64,000 nucleotides of DNA from Phycomyces nitens (Eukaryota > Mucoromycota > Mucoromycetes > Mucorales > Phycomycetaceae): assembly GCA_022702545.1 (NCBI GenBank), contig JAHRBC010000003.1, positions 2,108,001 to 2,172,000 on the forward strand, written 5' to 3'. The translations under genes and the position numbers were made by a program. Under the pieces are notes generated by a model. That model did not search any database. It was not told the origin of the DNA and saw nothing but the letters and a program-made list of their open reading frames with translations. The first letter of the stretch is position 1, and the number at the start of each line of letters is the position of its first letter. Below are positions 11,243 to 22,499 of this stretch, one piece after another.

Positions 11243-12905
11243 CAGTGCTTCCAACAAGTAACTTCATTGGTCAATTAAAAATGATGTTATTGGTCAGCGA
11301 AAATTGATGTCGCAGGCCAATCAAAATCAATGTTATATATATTTTTTAAAATGAAGTCAGAAATCTCGCTTGCTCGGAAATCAAATTGTGATTCTTGGTA
11401 CCTGAAAAATATAAAGATAGAGAGAGTGAGCATTTTTTCTTTTTAATACTTTACAATTCAACATGAGCACTATATTTCTATACGAAGATGGAAATTAAAA
11501 TGTTATTGATGAAAATTAATTTATTGTTGAGACTATTGCTACTAATACAGAGTGCTTGATAAATACACCCAATGAATCTTCTCTGACTTGGCCAATATCA
11601 TTAGAAAAGCCCAAAAAAAATGAAGATTTTCATATGAAGAACACAAAACCAAAACGGGACTATGTGCCCTATACAGTCCAGGATAAAGCTAGGTTCTTTG
11701 TTTTGAAGATTGAAAAGTGTATGACTGCTTCAGCTGCAGCAAAGCAGTTGGGTATTCACCCTCGAACAGCTTATAGGTGTATTAGTCAGTATAATGCGTG
11801 TCCTGACAGTATTTTTGAGAGCTTTAAAAAGACAGGTCGCAAGTGCATCTTAACTTAAGAGCATAAATCGACTTTTGTAAACTTCATTGATGCTAATACC
11901 TCTGCTACTGTTGTTCAAGTGACTGAGGATCTACTGAAGCGATTTCATCATCTTAAAGTATCACGCAGCACTGTTAATAAGTTTATGAGACGTGAGTGCA
12001 ACCTTTTGTTAAAAAAAAAAGCAGGTTTTCATTCTATTGAGAGAAACAGTCCAACAAAGATTGAAGAGCGACACAATTGGGTTTGTCAATGGGAAAAATA
12101 CAGACATGGACTTTCTAACGAATTGCGTGTTTCTTGACGAGTCTGCTTTTGATATAAATATGAAACGCTCAAGAGCCTGGTCCAATAAAGGTACTCATGC
12201 TATTGGTCAGCTTGTGCGATGAAAAATGCAAGTTCTTTCAAAGACATTGGAAACTGAATATGGGCAATTTCGACCATTGGATAAAAGCCATTTTTTGTAC
12301 CATCCGTCAAATAAGACGTCGCATGATGTCGTTATTCAACAAGATGATAATCAAAGAAAGAGTGTTAATACGTCTTTTTCTTGCATTCAAAATAAAACTA
12401 GCTTGTGATTCAGCGCCTGGGATGCTGATTTCACTTTTTCATATCCTACGGTTTGCCCAATCTCCGTGCCTATCACCATGCTGACTGTAGAATCAGATCT
12501 GGCTAGTAACAATGACATCTCACTGGATTTGCACTCGTCATTGGCAACAGAAGTCCTAAAGTACGCGAAAATGACAAAAAAAATGAGCTTGCGTTTGACT
12601 GAAATATTTCTTTTCATACCACCGAAACATGACGTGTTTCATGAGGTTTTCCAACAATGGATTGATAGCCGCAGTGGTATATCTTGTAATCAACTCCAAT
12701 TCATCAACCCTCTGACTGATTGGTTCCAAAGGTAGTTGTTCAAGTATACGGGCAAATGTTAATTGACATATAATGAATAAACGCCATTACTTGCATTCTT
12801 CCTTATTCGCCCTTACAGATTTCGAAAGCAAAATAGTATCCTGTTGTGGACATCGTTGCTGGCAACCTATAAGAGTCATCATTTTTTGAGAATCCTGGAA
12901 CACTG
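11243..12905 (+). mobile_element. decayed Tc1/mariner-type transposon, candidate ends
   Basis: A broken transposase occupies the left part. Candidate ends are CAGTGCTTCCA at 11243 and the inverted TGGAACACTG ending at 12905, each flanked by TA (11241-11242 and 12906-12907), the Tc1/mariner target duplication. The termini match only with a one-base gap, so the ends are tentative. The implied 1.66-kb length fits the class. Beyond the transposase relic, 12420-12735 holds an open frame of unknown origin. Confidence 0.45.
11463..12408 (+). pseudogene. Tc1/mariner (DDE_3) transposase pseudogene
   Basis: The frame opening at ATG 11463 reads through an N-terminal helix-turn-helix region (KCMTASAAAKQLGIHPRTAY) and a second recognition part (LKVSRSTVNKFMRRECNL). 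A frameshift near 12100-12115 leads to the first catalytic aspartate motif NCVFLDESAFDINMKRSR, followed by AWSNKGTHAI. It is dead: in-frame stops occur in the first 30 codons and at 11856-11858, then the frameshift, another stop near 12220, and loss of the region that should carry the second and third acidic residues. The family call rests on the DES motif plus the preceding HTH pair. It lies about 1.4 kb upstream of the truncated NOT1 gene. Confidence 0.7.
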
Positions 12906-12919
12906 TAATCTTCTTTCTG

Positions 12920-13766
12920 ATGCAATTCTACATAACAGATAAATCAGTTACAGCCATTTCTTCATTTTCTTGTTTATACCTTTACGATTTTTTCAGCATT
13001 ATGTCGAGTATATTGGTCAAATTCGCACGACCGAATGCCATATTCTTCAAGCAAATATTCAATAAGGCCTTTGCATATTTCACGTCATATAAACTGGTGA
13101 AGGTCACTGATGGTGCGGAATGGCTTTAGAAAGAGGATTGATGATAATGCCAAGACGTGATGGACATGGGATTCGTATGTCAAGAGACGTGGTTCGTCAA
13201 TGATCGTTTTCACATAATGGCGAAATTCGTGAAACCCCTTGGTTATGTCGATGTTCTGAAAGACAAGATGTTCATTGTCTGGGCAAAAACAAAAAAATCC
13301 AGTCTAGCTTGATGATATCTTCAGGTGCAGTAATGATTCTAAAACAAATGCAATTTAGAAAACCAAATCATTGTCAAACAAAATATTTCAAATACCCATT
13401 TTCAGGTTGAGATAGATACCGTTAAATCGACACAACGAAAAGCAAGCCACGGAATATATGAATTGATATATTCTGGACTCTTTAGTGGTTCAAAGTATAT
13501 TCCTAAATGACTTTGAGTTGGTAATTTTCTATTTAACAAAGTCTCTTCCAAAACAATAAGACGGTTCATAGCTTGATTCTAATATGTTGATTGTGATGCA
13601 TAAAGAGTATAAACTTTTTATTTGTAAGGAGGCGGACCTCAGATTTATTGTGGGAATCTCGCTACACTGAGATTGAAATTACAGAATCAACAATTTTTGA
13701 GCTTTGGTAATCTATCGGAGATGTTGAACTTTGGGCTTACTTTAAACGTTTTTTTTTTTTTACATA
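12920..13766 (+). other. degenerate coding-like DNA, probably 5' part of the relic ORF
   Basis: Short open stretches occur on the plus strand, for example the frame at 12920-13129 and a segment at about 13410-13500 reading IDTVKSTQRKASHGIYELIY. They are separated by stops and have no family I can name. They lie directly upstream of the relic ORF that continues after the MITE, so they may be its decayed 5' part. This is inference only. Confidence 0.25.
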
Positions 13767-14207
13767 CAGTGGCTCCTGTACCAATTTGCGCTAATTAAAA
13801 TTGGATTTCGCTTTTATAAAATTCCAATTTTCGCTTTTTTATTGGTCCAATTTTCGTTTTTGTTCAATTCAATTTTTGTTTTGTACAAAACTCAAATTAC
13901 ACATTTGTTTTAAATAATGTATGTGTTGTATATACGGAAGCTCTTTGTGGAAGCTTTTATGAAATTATGAGTGATATTATGCATTAGCTTGATAAAAAGA
14001 CTATTTAATAAACCTCTACATATACAAAAAGCATGTTTTTAAAACAAATGCGTAATTTGAGGTTGGTACAAAACAAAAATTGGGCCAAACAAAAACGACA
14101 ATTGAATTGAACAAAAACGAAAATTGGACCAATAAAAAGGCGAAAATACGAATTTTATAAAAGCGAAATCCAATTTTAATTAGCGCAAATTGGTACCGGA
14201 GCCACTG
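13767..14207. mobile_element. TA-flanked MITE with ~150-bp inverted arms (Tc1/mariner type)
   Basis: The element starts CAGTGGCTCC at 13767 and ends GGAGCCACTG at 14207. The left arm (to about 13905) is repeated in inverted form on the right (from about 14040), including the segment GCGCTAATTAAAATTGGATT and its complement. The 441-bp element is flanked on both sides by TA (13765-13766 and 14208-14209), the Tc1/mariner duplication. The centre is AT-rich without an ORF, so it is a non-autonomous element that could fold into a long hairpin. Terminal CAGTG resembles the start of the nearby Tc1 relic, but the rest differs. It sits within the reading frame of the relic ORF. Confidence 0.85.
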
Positions 14208-14209
14208 TA

Positions 14210-15357
14210 TTCGCAGTCGCAGAAAAGTATAACTATTGCATCATGAACAAAAAACGACCCCTTACTTGTTTGCTGTCCATACAACCGAAATTACAAATGC
14301 TCCACTATATGACCCAAGATATCCGTCGCTTTGGTTTACCAGTCCATTATGAAACCGAGCATGATGAACAGTTTAACAAGTTCATCCGTGAAGAGATCCT
14401 GCGTACAAACAGACACAACCCCTCAAAGAATGTGGCCGTTGCTTTTGCTAAACAGTTTGCCATTCATCATGTCGTCGGTGGTGGCGCTTACTTGGCAAAC
14501 TACAAGGACATGGAAACATGAAGGACCAAAGTTCGAAGGGTAGTCGGTGTCAGCTCCGGAATCAGACAGTTCAGAGAAGATTATCCCGAATTCTTTTCGC
14601 TTTTGTTTGATTCTCGTGAAAACGCTGACAACAACGACTACAACGAATCTCCTGGAACTATTTTGCGCGTCAACACTTGTGGAGTATTCCTTCAAAATGC
14701 ACCTGGTGGATCAATCTGGTTCTTTGGATCAATCAAGAAGGCAGATAGAGCCAAGTATACAATTCAAGTGTATACTCCAGAACAGTTTAACTATAGAATG
14801 GCTGCTGTATTTTTCAGAGGCCATGTGAGTTCCATGTTTCCCGGGTATCTTACAACAAAGGACAATAACATCGTTATGAAGCCAGTTGGAAACAAGGTCG
14901 AATTCAGCCGAGAAGATGTCGAGCTTACCGAACGCCTTGATATGCATTCCAGGTTCCATCTTGTAGACCTTGGTGAACGTCGGGTATTGAACGTTCACAA
15001 ATATGGAAGTCTGTGGTGAAATGAGTAGCGGTCCTTTAGATGTAATAGTACCGGTCTTGGGATACCGGACTTTGAAGATAAAGGAGAAGAAGAGTTGAGC
15101 TTGTGAAAGATAGTCTTTTATTGATAACAATTGAGCAAGTATTTATACTATTTGAGAGGGCAAGAGAAAGAGAACAAGATGTCGTAGTGGTATACGTACG
15201 CCTACGTATACCACCACAACACAGAATGAACCGAGATGCGAAGGGTTGATCAGTGCAGAATAGAGACAGAGTGCATGGAGGCTAGATGACGGACATAGAA
15301 ACGGGACTTGGGCCTAGTACACAACAGTGGTACTTAATGAAATATGCCACCCAATAA
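14210..15357 (+). pseudogene. broken ORF of an unrecognised, probably transposon-derived family
   Basis: The frame is open from the MITE junction. It contains IQPKLQMLHYMTQDIRRFG, HYETEHDEQFNKFIREEI, RTNRHNPSKNVAVAFAKQF, then an in-frame TGA at 14519-14521, then SGIRQFREDYPEFFSLLFDS, SPGTILRVNTCGVFL and VVNVHKY-like VLNVHKYGSLW. The solo LTR at 15017 interrupts it. Removing that LTR and one GTGG copy restores the last eight codons and a stop at 15355-15357. The pattern of a conserved His/Glu-rich block in a multi-insertion locus suggests a large DNA-transposon gene (KDZ-like is one guess), but I cannot name the family. Confidence 0.5.
15017..15326 (-). mobile_element. solo LTR (minus orientation) with 4-bp target duplication
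   Basis: Read on the minus strand, the 310-bp element begins TGTTGTGTACTAGG and ends CTCATTTCA, so it has the TG...CA termini of an LTR. It carries a TATA box (GTATAAATAC, 15148-15139) and 20 bp later an AATAAA polyadenylation signal (15122-15117), the order expected for U3-R. It is flanked by direct GTGG copies (15013-15016 and 15327-15330). Excising it restores an open frame, independent support for the boundaries. A 12-bp perfect palindromic stem lies at 15187-15214. No internal retroelement genes adjoin, so it is a solo LTR left by recombination. Ty3 or Ty1 class cannot be decided. Confidence 0.8.
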
Positions 15358-16649
15358 AAACTTTGTTTTTTTTTTGCTTTACAACAATTGTCCAATCAGA
15401 AATATTTTTTGCTTGTGTAAGTATCTGAAATTTAAAACTTGCGTCATACTTTATTTCGTGAGTTGTAGTAATCAAATATTTATGATTTCATAATCTGATG
15501 TGCAAGAAATACATGTTTGATTAAAAGTTGAAAAAAATAAGGATTCCAAGACGAGTATAAAGAGATGATATCAATTAAAAAATATGTAAAAAGAAGTAGA
15601 AAAAATATTATTCTTTGCCATCATCATGACAAAAGTATATTTTCTTGAGATGAACCTTTTTTCCAACTTTATAGAGTATTATTTTTTATCTTTTTTGAAT
15701 ATCATTCTTCTTACAATCCAACTTTTAATTCTTTATTGGATTACTGTGTTAATAAAAAGGTATACATATATTAAGCCTTTAATCCAAGTGCTGTTTCTCT
15801 TGGGCGAAAGAAGAGCGCAATGCCTCCAGAATTATAGACATTTGGAGATTAAACTCAGATACCATAAAAGTGAATTTTTGCTACATATTACACAAGGATA
15901 GCGAAAATTCGAGCAGTTTTTTTCACAAATAGCAAGAGTACTTGCGCTATTCTGCTTTTAAAATAAACCAATCAACTGTACTTTATCTGCAATTTTACCG
16001 AACCGCATATAATATTTATTCAACGATTACATGTCATTGGCTATATATTATAACTAAAAAGCCAGGTTAAAGCTCGTTATTTTGGAATATTTGTTTTTCT
16101 AAAATAAGAATTGCAAAAAATCTGAATCCACAAATGTCCATTACTTGGGAACATTCATTTTATCCCTGATTTTCAAGATTAAACCTCTAAATCATCAAAC
16201 ACTATAATATTCTTGTCTGAATTTTAATCGTTTTTGTTCAAAAAAAAAAAAAAAGGGGGGGGGGGGACAAGTGGAATACCTGAGACTTAATTCTAACTAA
16301 TCCGCCAAGTACCGCTATTTAACCAGACGTCGGATATTAAATATATCAAGTGGAGGTAGACATCTCCAATATTCAACTTGCAAAAGTGATGCTTGCAAGT
16401 TTATTCTATCAATATTCTATACCAATCTTGCACCACAAACTGAATTGGGATCAACATGATAAGTACCATACCAAATCCGACAATTTTTCAATTAGTTTGT
16501 GTATAAAAAAAATTGCTTTAAAGTAAATAACACTCGAGATATCTCAAACAGTAAAGATCCAAAAGATTATATACATGAATTTTCTAGGACTTTTGTGTAT
16601 GAATGTATATTTTTTTTTCGCTTGGAAACACAAGGGGAGGCTTGCTGCT
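15358..16649. other. spacer, no gene seen
   Basis: AT-rich DNA with a long A-run followed by a G-run (about 16241-16266). The hydrophobic frame at 15626-15901 is A/T-driven and resembles nothing known. No exon, RNA gene or transposon end could be supported. Confidence 0.5.
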
Positions 16650-17765
16650 TTATTTCTTACGCTGAGCAGACCACTTGTATACTGACAGACCATGCTTGTC
16701 CACACCCACCTTTCGCTTCTCGCCCTTTTGCTATTTTCCAAACACAAACTGTTAATATTTTTGTGAAAGTATGGGTTGGATTATTACCTGAAGAGCCTTT
16801 TGTATTTGCAATTCACGTTCCACCCGAGCAAGATCCTCTTCACGCTTTGCTCTTGATGCCAATTCCATATATTTCTTCTCTCTTTCACGCTTGAGCTCCT
16901 ATAGTAAAATGATTTTTAGACTCTTATTTGCCTTGAAGCAAAAGCTAACCTTGATCTCCTTCTTGTCTTCCAGATTAGCAAATGTTGCCTTTCTCAATGT
17001 ATCAATTCGCGGCCGGTTGAATTTACGGTTGACAAGCTCAGGGAATGTCTCGAGATGTTTGGCAGGATCAAACCGTTTTACTGTACAACAGATTCACTAG
17101 GTCAGAACCCAATAAAGAAATTAATACTAGGTCCTTGCTTCTTACCTTGTTCTTCAGAATCAACAAACACAATATGATTTGTCTTTTTCTCAACAACTTG
17201 GTCTTCTTCGTCTTCGTCGTCCTCATCGATCTCATCGTCCAAGAAATGAATGGATTCTTGTAATTTCTCCATTTTCTATTCATCCCTTTTTTGTATAAAT
17301 AAATCTTGGCCTCTATTCTAGACACCTCTTTCTTTCTTTCTTTCTTTTTTTATACCTTTTTGCTGATATCACGCTGAAGCTTGATATAGTTTTTGTCCTG
17401 AGATTTCATCAACTGGATCATTTCCTGGGGTAACTGCTCATTACGTTCTTGGATATGGACACCACCCTGTTTTTAATAAAGGCAAATTGCAATTGATTCT
17501 TTTAGTAATTGTCTCATGTCCAACAAAATATACGACGATTTACCTTTGTCTTGGTGTTGATCATCTTAAAGTAGAATTCATCGGGATTTCTAAACAGGGC
17601 CTTGTCTCGTAGAGCCTTGAGTCTGTTTTGTTTGCTGTGATAATCTTTGGCACGAAGTTTGTAATCCTTCTTTTTCTCCAGCAAGCCGAAATGCTGGCGA
17701 CTGGCCAGCTGTCCACGCTCCTTGTGGTTGCGTCGCTGGACTGAATTACGAAGTGTGGATGACAT
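16650..17765 (-). CDS. UTP11: U3 snoRNP protein UTP11 (small-subunit processome)
   Basis: Five exons. The N-terminus [17 protein letters not shown] leads into the family signature [19 protein letters not shown], then [19 protein letters not shown]. These match Utp11 of yeast and UTP11L of animals. Later exons carry [22 protein letters not shown], an acidic stretch ([14 protein letters not shown]), [25 protein letters not shown], and a basic tail ending [11 protein letters not shown]. The protein belongs to the nucleolar SSU processome and is needed for 18S pre-rRNA cleavage. The last exon is accepted at ag before GEKRKVG, giving the usual C-terminal end. The length is near the family norm of ~250. 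The start is the only ATG ahead of the conserved block. Confidence 0.93.
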
Positions 17766-19332
17766 TTTGAATGGAGTAAAATGAATCGATCGTCGGTTTG
17801 GGCGGGATTGCTAAGGTTTTCTTAGAAAGTAAAAGACAAGTCACACAAGCCACCATGAGGGTCGAAGAAGAAGGTGCGTTTGGGTTAAGCATACATTTGA
17901 ACCTCCGACGGTTTTGTCGAATTGTCCAACATTTGGGATATTTTGTGGTGTTTTCTATTCATTTAATAATTGTTAAAAAAAAAAGACGCTTGTTATTTAC
18001 AGTTAGTATACTGATAGAGATTTATTTGTGCCGAAATTTAGCATTAGAAAAAGCACAATTAAAATAGTCGTTTTAGACTTTTCGCTTTTTTTAAAAAAAG
18101 GTATCTAGTATAATTGTTGAATAGAACAAAAGAATTGGGCCCGTTATTTATTGTATATGAGCTGCTAGTGTGTGTGTCTGGCATGCCAAGGACCGATGCT
18201 TTGAAAATGTATTGTACATTTGAACAAATGTCACCATAGTATTTATAGAAAAAGAGTATATATATATATATTGAATAACAATACCATTTATTTATTTATC
18301 TATTGTTTTATTTTCCAAACAACACTTTATGCATCAATGTGCCCAGAATTATAGGATGATTTAAATTTAATTTGATTTTTGTGGTAAATAACAGTTTTAT
18401 CGACGCTATTGATCCCGTTTCCCTAAATGTATATATAAATAAAAGGAAGGATAGAAACAAATCATGCCGTGGGGTTGTATTACTATATGGACTATGCGGT
18501 AAAGACTGGATATTAAAGTAATGCTTTTAATGCATCTTCTTATTATGGACTAGTTGGCCAAAGTCAAATGAATAGATGCCCTTGTGTAAACGCACCTTGG
18601 CAATAATTATGTGCCGTCAAATATATCCCAAATGGTCCGTGCAGTGCAAACAAGGCAATTAAAACAAATAGATCGCCTTTGAATCAACAAAGAGACGACA
18701 CGCAAGCTTGGTACAAAAGGAGAACATGAAAAAAGGGGGGTCAATAGAAAACCATTGTGGTTGTTCAAAGCAAACGATTCGAATTAGAAGCAGTTGGTGA
18801 TTAGATGATTTAGGACACATTTGTCGAGATCTCAAAAGAGTACGGTTCTCAAGGTGTTCAAAATATATTCGTGTTTCTTGAACAATGTTTTTCTTTGGTC
18901 GCCTTTAATTTTAATCAATGCAAATACCAAAGAGGTAGGTTAGAAAGGGTCATGGATTCAATATAACTTTATTTGGTTTCATCATTTAGCAATTATGAAA
19001 TTCTGAAAACGAGGAACAAGAAGGAAGCAAAGGACACTCTCCTATTTTAAAGAATATCAGGCAGTAGAAGGGTCTTGGCTATCTTTGGCTAAAATTATTC
19101 ATAATCTCTCTCAAGATCATTCCCTTAAATACGAGGGATAACGATCGTCTTTTGTAGTTTATGGAATGAATTAAAAATACTATTGTACAAGACATCAAAA
19201 AGAACTATTTTCTGTTTGCCTATTGATTTCATCACATCAGCCTCCATTGCACTATCTATAAATTCACTCTTTATCTATTTTCATTTCACTTGACTTGACA
19301 ATACACCCACAAGAGCTCTGTATTCTTATCTC
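17766..19332. other. 1.57-kb divergent spacer, UTP11 / Ecm33-like
   Basis: Intergenic DNA between the divergent starts of UTP11 and the Ecm33-like gene. The frame at 17798-18067 has no recognisable content. TA tracts lie near 18258-18270. The last ~100 bp before 19333 are pyrimidine-rich with CACTTGACTT-like text and probably contain the leader of the wall-protein gene. Nothing else is supported. Confidence 0.5.
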
Positions 19333-20698
19333 ATGCCAATGCATCAATCATTGTATATCTCAACCATATCCATCTTTCTCATGGTCCTCTTGAGTACCTT
19401 GGTCTTGGCCGGCGATCCAGACTGTGGCAAGAATATCCAAATAAAGTCTCAAGCCGACCTAGACCAGATAGCAAGCTGTAAAACATACAAAGGTACCATC
19501 AACATCAGCAATTCCACGACCACTAGCCTTGTTGTCCATGGCATCGAGACCATTGAAGGAAATCTGGCATTCATTGGAAACCCTGAACTTCTTCACATTT
19601 ACCTTCCCGACACCCGTACCGTTCATGGCAGGCTTATGCTGGACAGCAACAAGAAACTAAACGACATCATCATGCCAAAGTTGAGTCGCGTTGGTACATT
19701 TGAGGTTCTGGTCCACCCTTCTCTTAAAGAGATTTCGTTTCCGACAGGATTGACACAAATCAATACCTTGTCTGTCACGGACACAACAGCCACATCTATC
19801 AAGGGTGTTCATGCAACCAAAATAGCGCATCTCACTGTAGCCGGAAACGCATATCTCAATTCTGTTGATCTAGGAAATCTCACGCGCGTTACTTATGCAC
19901 TGTCTATCCTAGCAAATGCCCCTACCTTGGATCTAAATGTAAAACATATCTCATTTGACAGGCTGACCAGCATTAATTACCAGAAAAGACTCATCTCGCA
20001 TATGCATACTTTATAGTTGAACTCGATGGATACTATTCAACAAGGAGACTTTCGTGACCTTGCGGGAGTTTCTCTTGACCATCTTTCGCATGCAAATGGA
20101 GACCTTTCATTTGTTTCCAACACTTTTAGCAAACTGTCTCTTCCGCAGCTGCAGCAGGTAGAAGGAGGTCTCTCAATCACCAACAACTCTCAATTGTCGG
20201 TAATGTCAATGCCATCCCTCACCCAATTGGGAGGCGCACTCTTGGTGGCCAAGAATCCAAAGGTTAATAACCTGGATAGTTTCCCAAAACTGGAAAAAGT
20301 CAATGGCACGGTTGATATCTTGGGTTCATTTGATTCTGTACAGTTTAGCGATTTAAACGATGTGAGTAGATTGTTGTGATTATCAATTATATGAATATTT
20401 AGAATATGAGGTTCGAGAGATGAAACAATGATAACTGACAGTCAAACATCTATAGGTCCGTGGTGGCATGTCTCTTCAGACAAGCAGCTCTAAATTCCAG
20501 TGCGATGATATCAACAAATTAAAGGCCAGTGTAATAAAGGGACATGCCTTTTCATGTAAATCGAATATGGCTATACTGGATGAAAGCAACAAGACGGATA
20601 AAACCAAGGACACGAGCGGTTCTATTGGAATAGGATCAATGTACAAGGGATATTGGAGCGGCCTAACCTTTTGTTTGGTTGTGGCCTTTCTTGTTTAA
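19333..20698 (+). CDS. Ecm33/Sps2-like GPI-anchored cell-wall protein (receptor L-domain)
   Basis: Three exons (19333-19938, 20017-20361, 20456-20698) give 397 residues. A signal peptide (residues ~1-26, hydrophobic core ISIFLMVLLSTLVLA) is followed by CGKNIQIKSQADLDQIASC and repeats of the leucine-rich receptor L-domain type, such as GTINISNSTT, IEGNLAFIGNPELLHIYLP and EGGLSITNNSQLSVMSMPSL. These are typical of Ecm33/Pst1/Sps2. The C-terminus has a Ser/Gly region and a hydrophobic end (GLTFCLVVAFLV) that fits GPI attachment. Ecm33 proteins support wall integrity and hyphal growth. The TAG at 20014-20016 is not a nonsense mutation: it is the end of a 78-nt in-frame intron (gtaaaa...tatag). 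The 3' end lies only ~125 bp from the convergent decarboxylase gene. Confidence 0.85.
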
Positions 20699-20823
20699 GA
20701 GTTATTCAGAGTTATTATCACATAATGTATATTATAAACTAGAGAATATCTGAAAAAAATAAATGAAAATAAGAGAATCTGCATGTATTCCATTAAGCTA
20801 TCCGATCGCCTTGCTTTTCTCTT

Positions 20824-22499
20824 TTAAAGACAACCCTTGTTCAATCGACCGATATGTTCGCCCATGTCCACCTTGGTCTCTAGAGAGCTCTCGGATGCTT
20901 TGAGCAAGTCACTGTCCCATTTAACGCTATTCTTGGGAAATATTACGGCTACTGTAGATCCACCATACTGAAAGTATCCCATCTCATCGCCTTTCTTTAG
21001 CGATTTGCCGACGGCCGTGTTTTCGGAAAGCACGATTGATCCCACCAGCAATGCACCGATAGGGACAACAGCGTAGTTGAATCCCTCGGGATGCTTGAAT
21101 TTCAGGACCTGCCTGTGGTTTTCTGTAAACACATTGACGTCTTCCTTGACTACACATGGGTTGACTAGATGAATGCAGAAAATGTAAATAGTTGGCCATA
21201 ATAAAGACATAATATATTTATATATATATATATCTTGCCTGTATAATATGTTCCTTCAATGGTCTGGATCGATTCGATTTCACCATCAGCAGGGGCATGC
21301 CATCGGTGGTAATCTTGAGGAGCAAGACGAAATATGGCCATTGATCCACCCTCGAGTTCATTTGCCAACTCTGCGTCTTGCAAAAAGTTGTGCAATGTAA
21401 ACTTTCTGCCCTTTATCCAAAACTCTGTTGCCGTTTCGACTGAAGAAAACACACCAAGACGAGAATCTGCAGCCGAGACAAAGATACTCTAGATACTTTG
21501 TTAGTGACTAGAACATGTCAAGAATTGGTTTATACAAACTACTCACAGAGTCTTCTGGGGAGGCTATAGGTCGGACCGAAGGACGAATGGCTCGGGTAAA
21601 AAAATCATTAAAGCTTGAATAGGCATCTAGGGCTGGCTTAACATATTCATTCATATTGATGCCATAGTGTTCCACGAATGATGGGATCTGTGATACAGAC
21701 TTGGGGTCGGTAAAATAGACACCCTGGCGGATGGTTTCAATTAAGAACAGCTTTTTCATCGTTTCAGTCTCCACCACTAAATAAACATGTTAACCTATCA
21801 TCAACTACTTGGGCTTATGTTGTTACTTGCATTTTCCGCGATAATAGCCTGCAAAGAGCATATGCATTCCAATGCGTGTATACATTGGCATTTCTTCATA
21901 GTGGTATTCTCCCGTCTTTATCGAGGTGTAAGTACATAATATAAACATTTCCATGATATCTTGCCTTGCGAATGATCAGAAAAACTCCGTATCTCTTTTC
22001 TACTGCAGTCTTGAAACTCTTGGGCAATAGGTGGGTGTGAATCCAGCCAGTCAGTTTGCGAGAGTACCAATGTTCTGGAAGCTGGCCTGAAGGAGTATGT
22101 ATGCCTCCTTCAACTGGTAATAATGATAATCATATTTGATATTGAGAAAGGGGCTTAAACAGTAGAATTTGTAATTAAATGTTCTAAATGGCTTACCGAT
22201 ATCTCCTTGCTCTGTTCTATCGATTGCTCGAGAAAGATCCTAGAAAGATGTCAGTAGGACTCTGAGTGAGTTGGGCGTACCTTTCCTAGGCCTTCTGTAT
22301 CATTGTCTTTGATGTGCTGCTCTACTTGAGCATTCTGATCAGCATCAAAGTATTCTGGAGTGAGCATTTTTCCTGTATTTGGCTTGATACGATTGTTCTT
22401 TCTTGCAAAGAAGGAAGCCAGATTCCTCTCGCTTTTTGGCTTATAAAAGGATTGAATTGTATGTATCACAGCCTCGAGCGATTGCTTGATTGGTGACAT
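20824..22499 (-). CDS. phosphatidylserine decarboxylase
   Basis: Seven exons. It converts phosphatidylserine to phosphatidylethanolamine with a self-made pyruvoyl group. Visible motifs, in order: GMHMLFAGYYRGK, QIPSFVEHYGINMNEY, SSFNDFFTRAIRP, RLAPQDYHRWHAPADG, GTYYTVNP, ENHRQV, the buried-strand block VVPIGALLVGSI, and near the C-terminus FQYGGSTVAVIFP, where GGST is the self-cleavage site. No mitochondrial presequence or C2 domain is seen; it starts MSPIKQSLEAV, so a Psd2/Psd3-like or cytoplasmic form without C2 is possible. Six introns were read and three need GC donors (21964, 21830, 21238; gcaaga, gcaagt, gcaaga), each required to keep the conserved frame. It overlaps nothing but ends very close to the Ecm33-like gene. 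Confidence 0.92.

Noticed and set aside
15626..15901. 91-residue hydrophobic frame
   Set aside because: Phe/Ile/Leu content comes from TTT/ATT-rich DNA; no homologue, no splice links, no signal for a gene.
20014..20016. premature TAG in the Ecm33-like gene
   Set aside because: It is the last codon of a 78-nt intron that is a multiple of three; exons on both sides join in phase 0.
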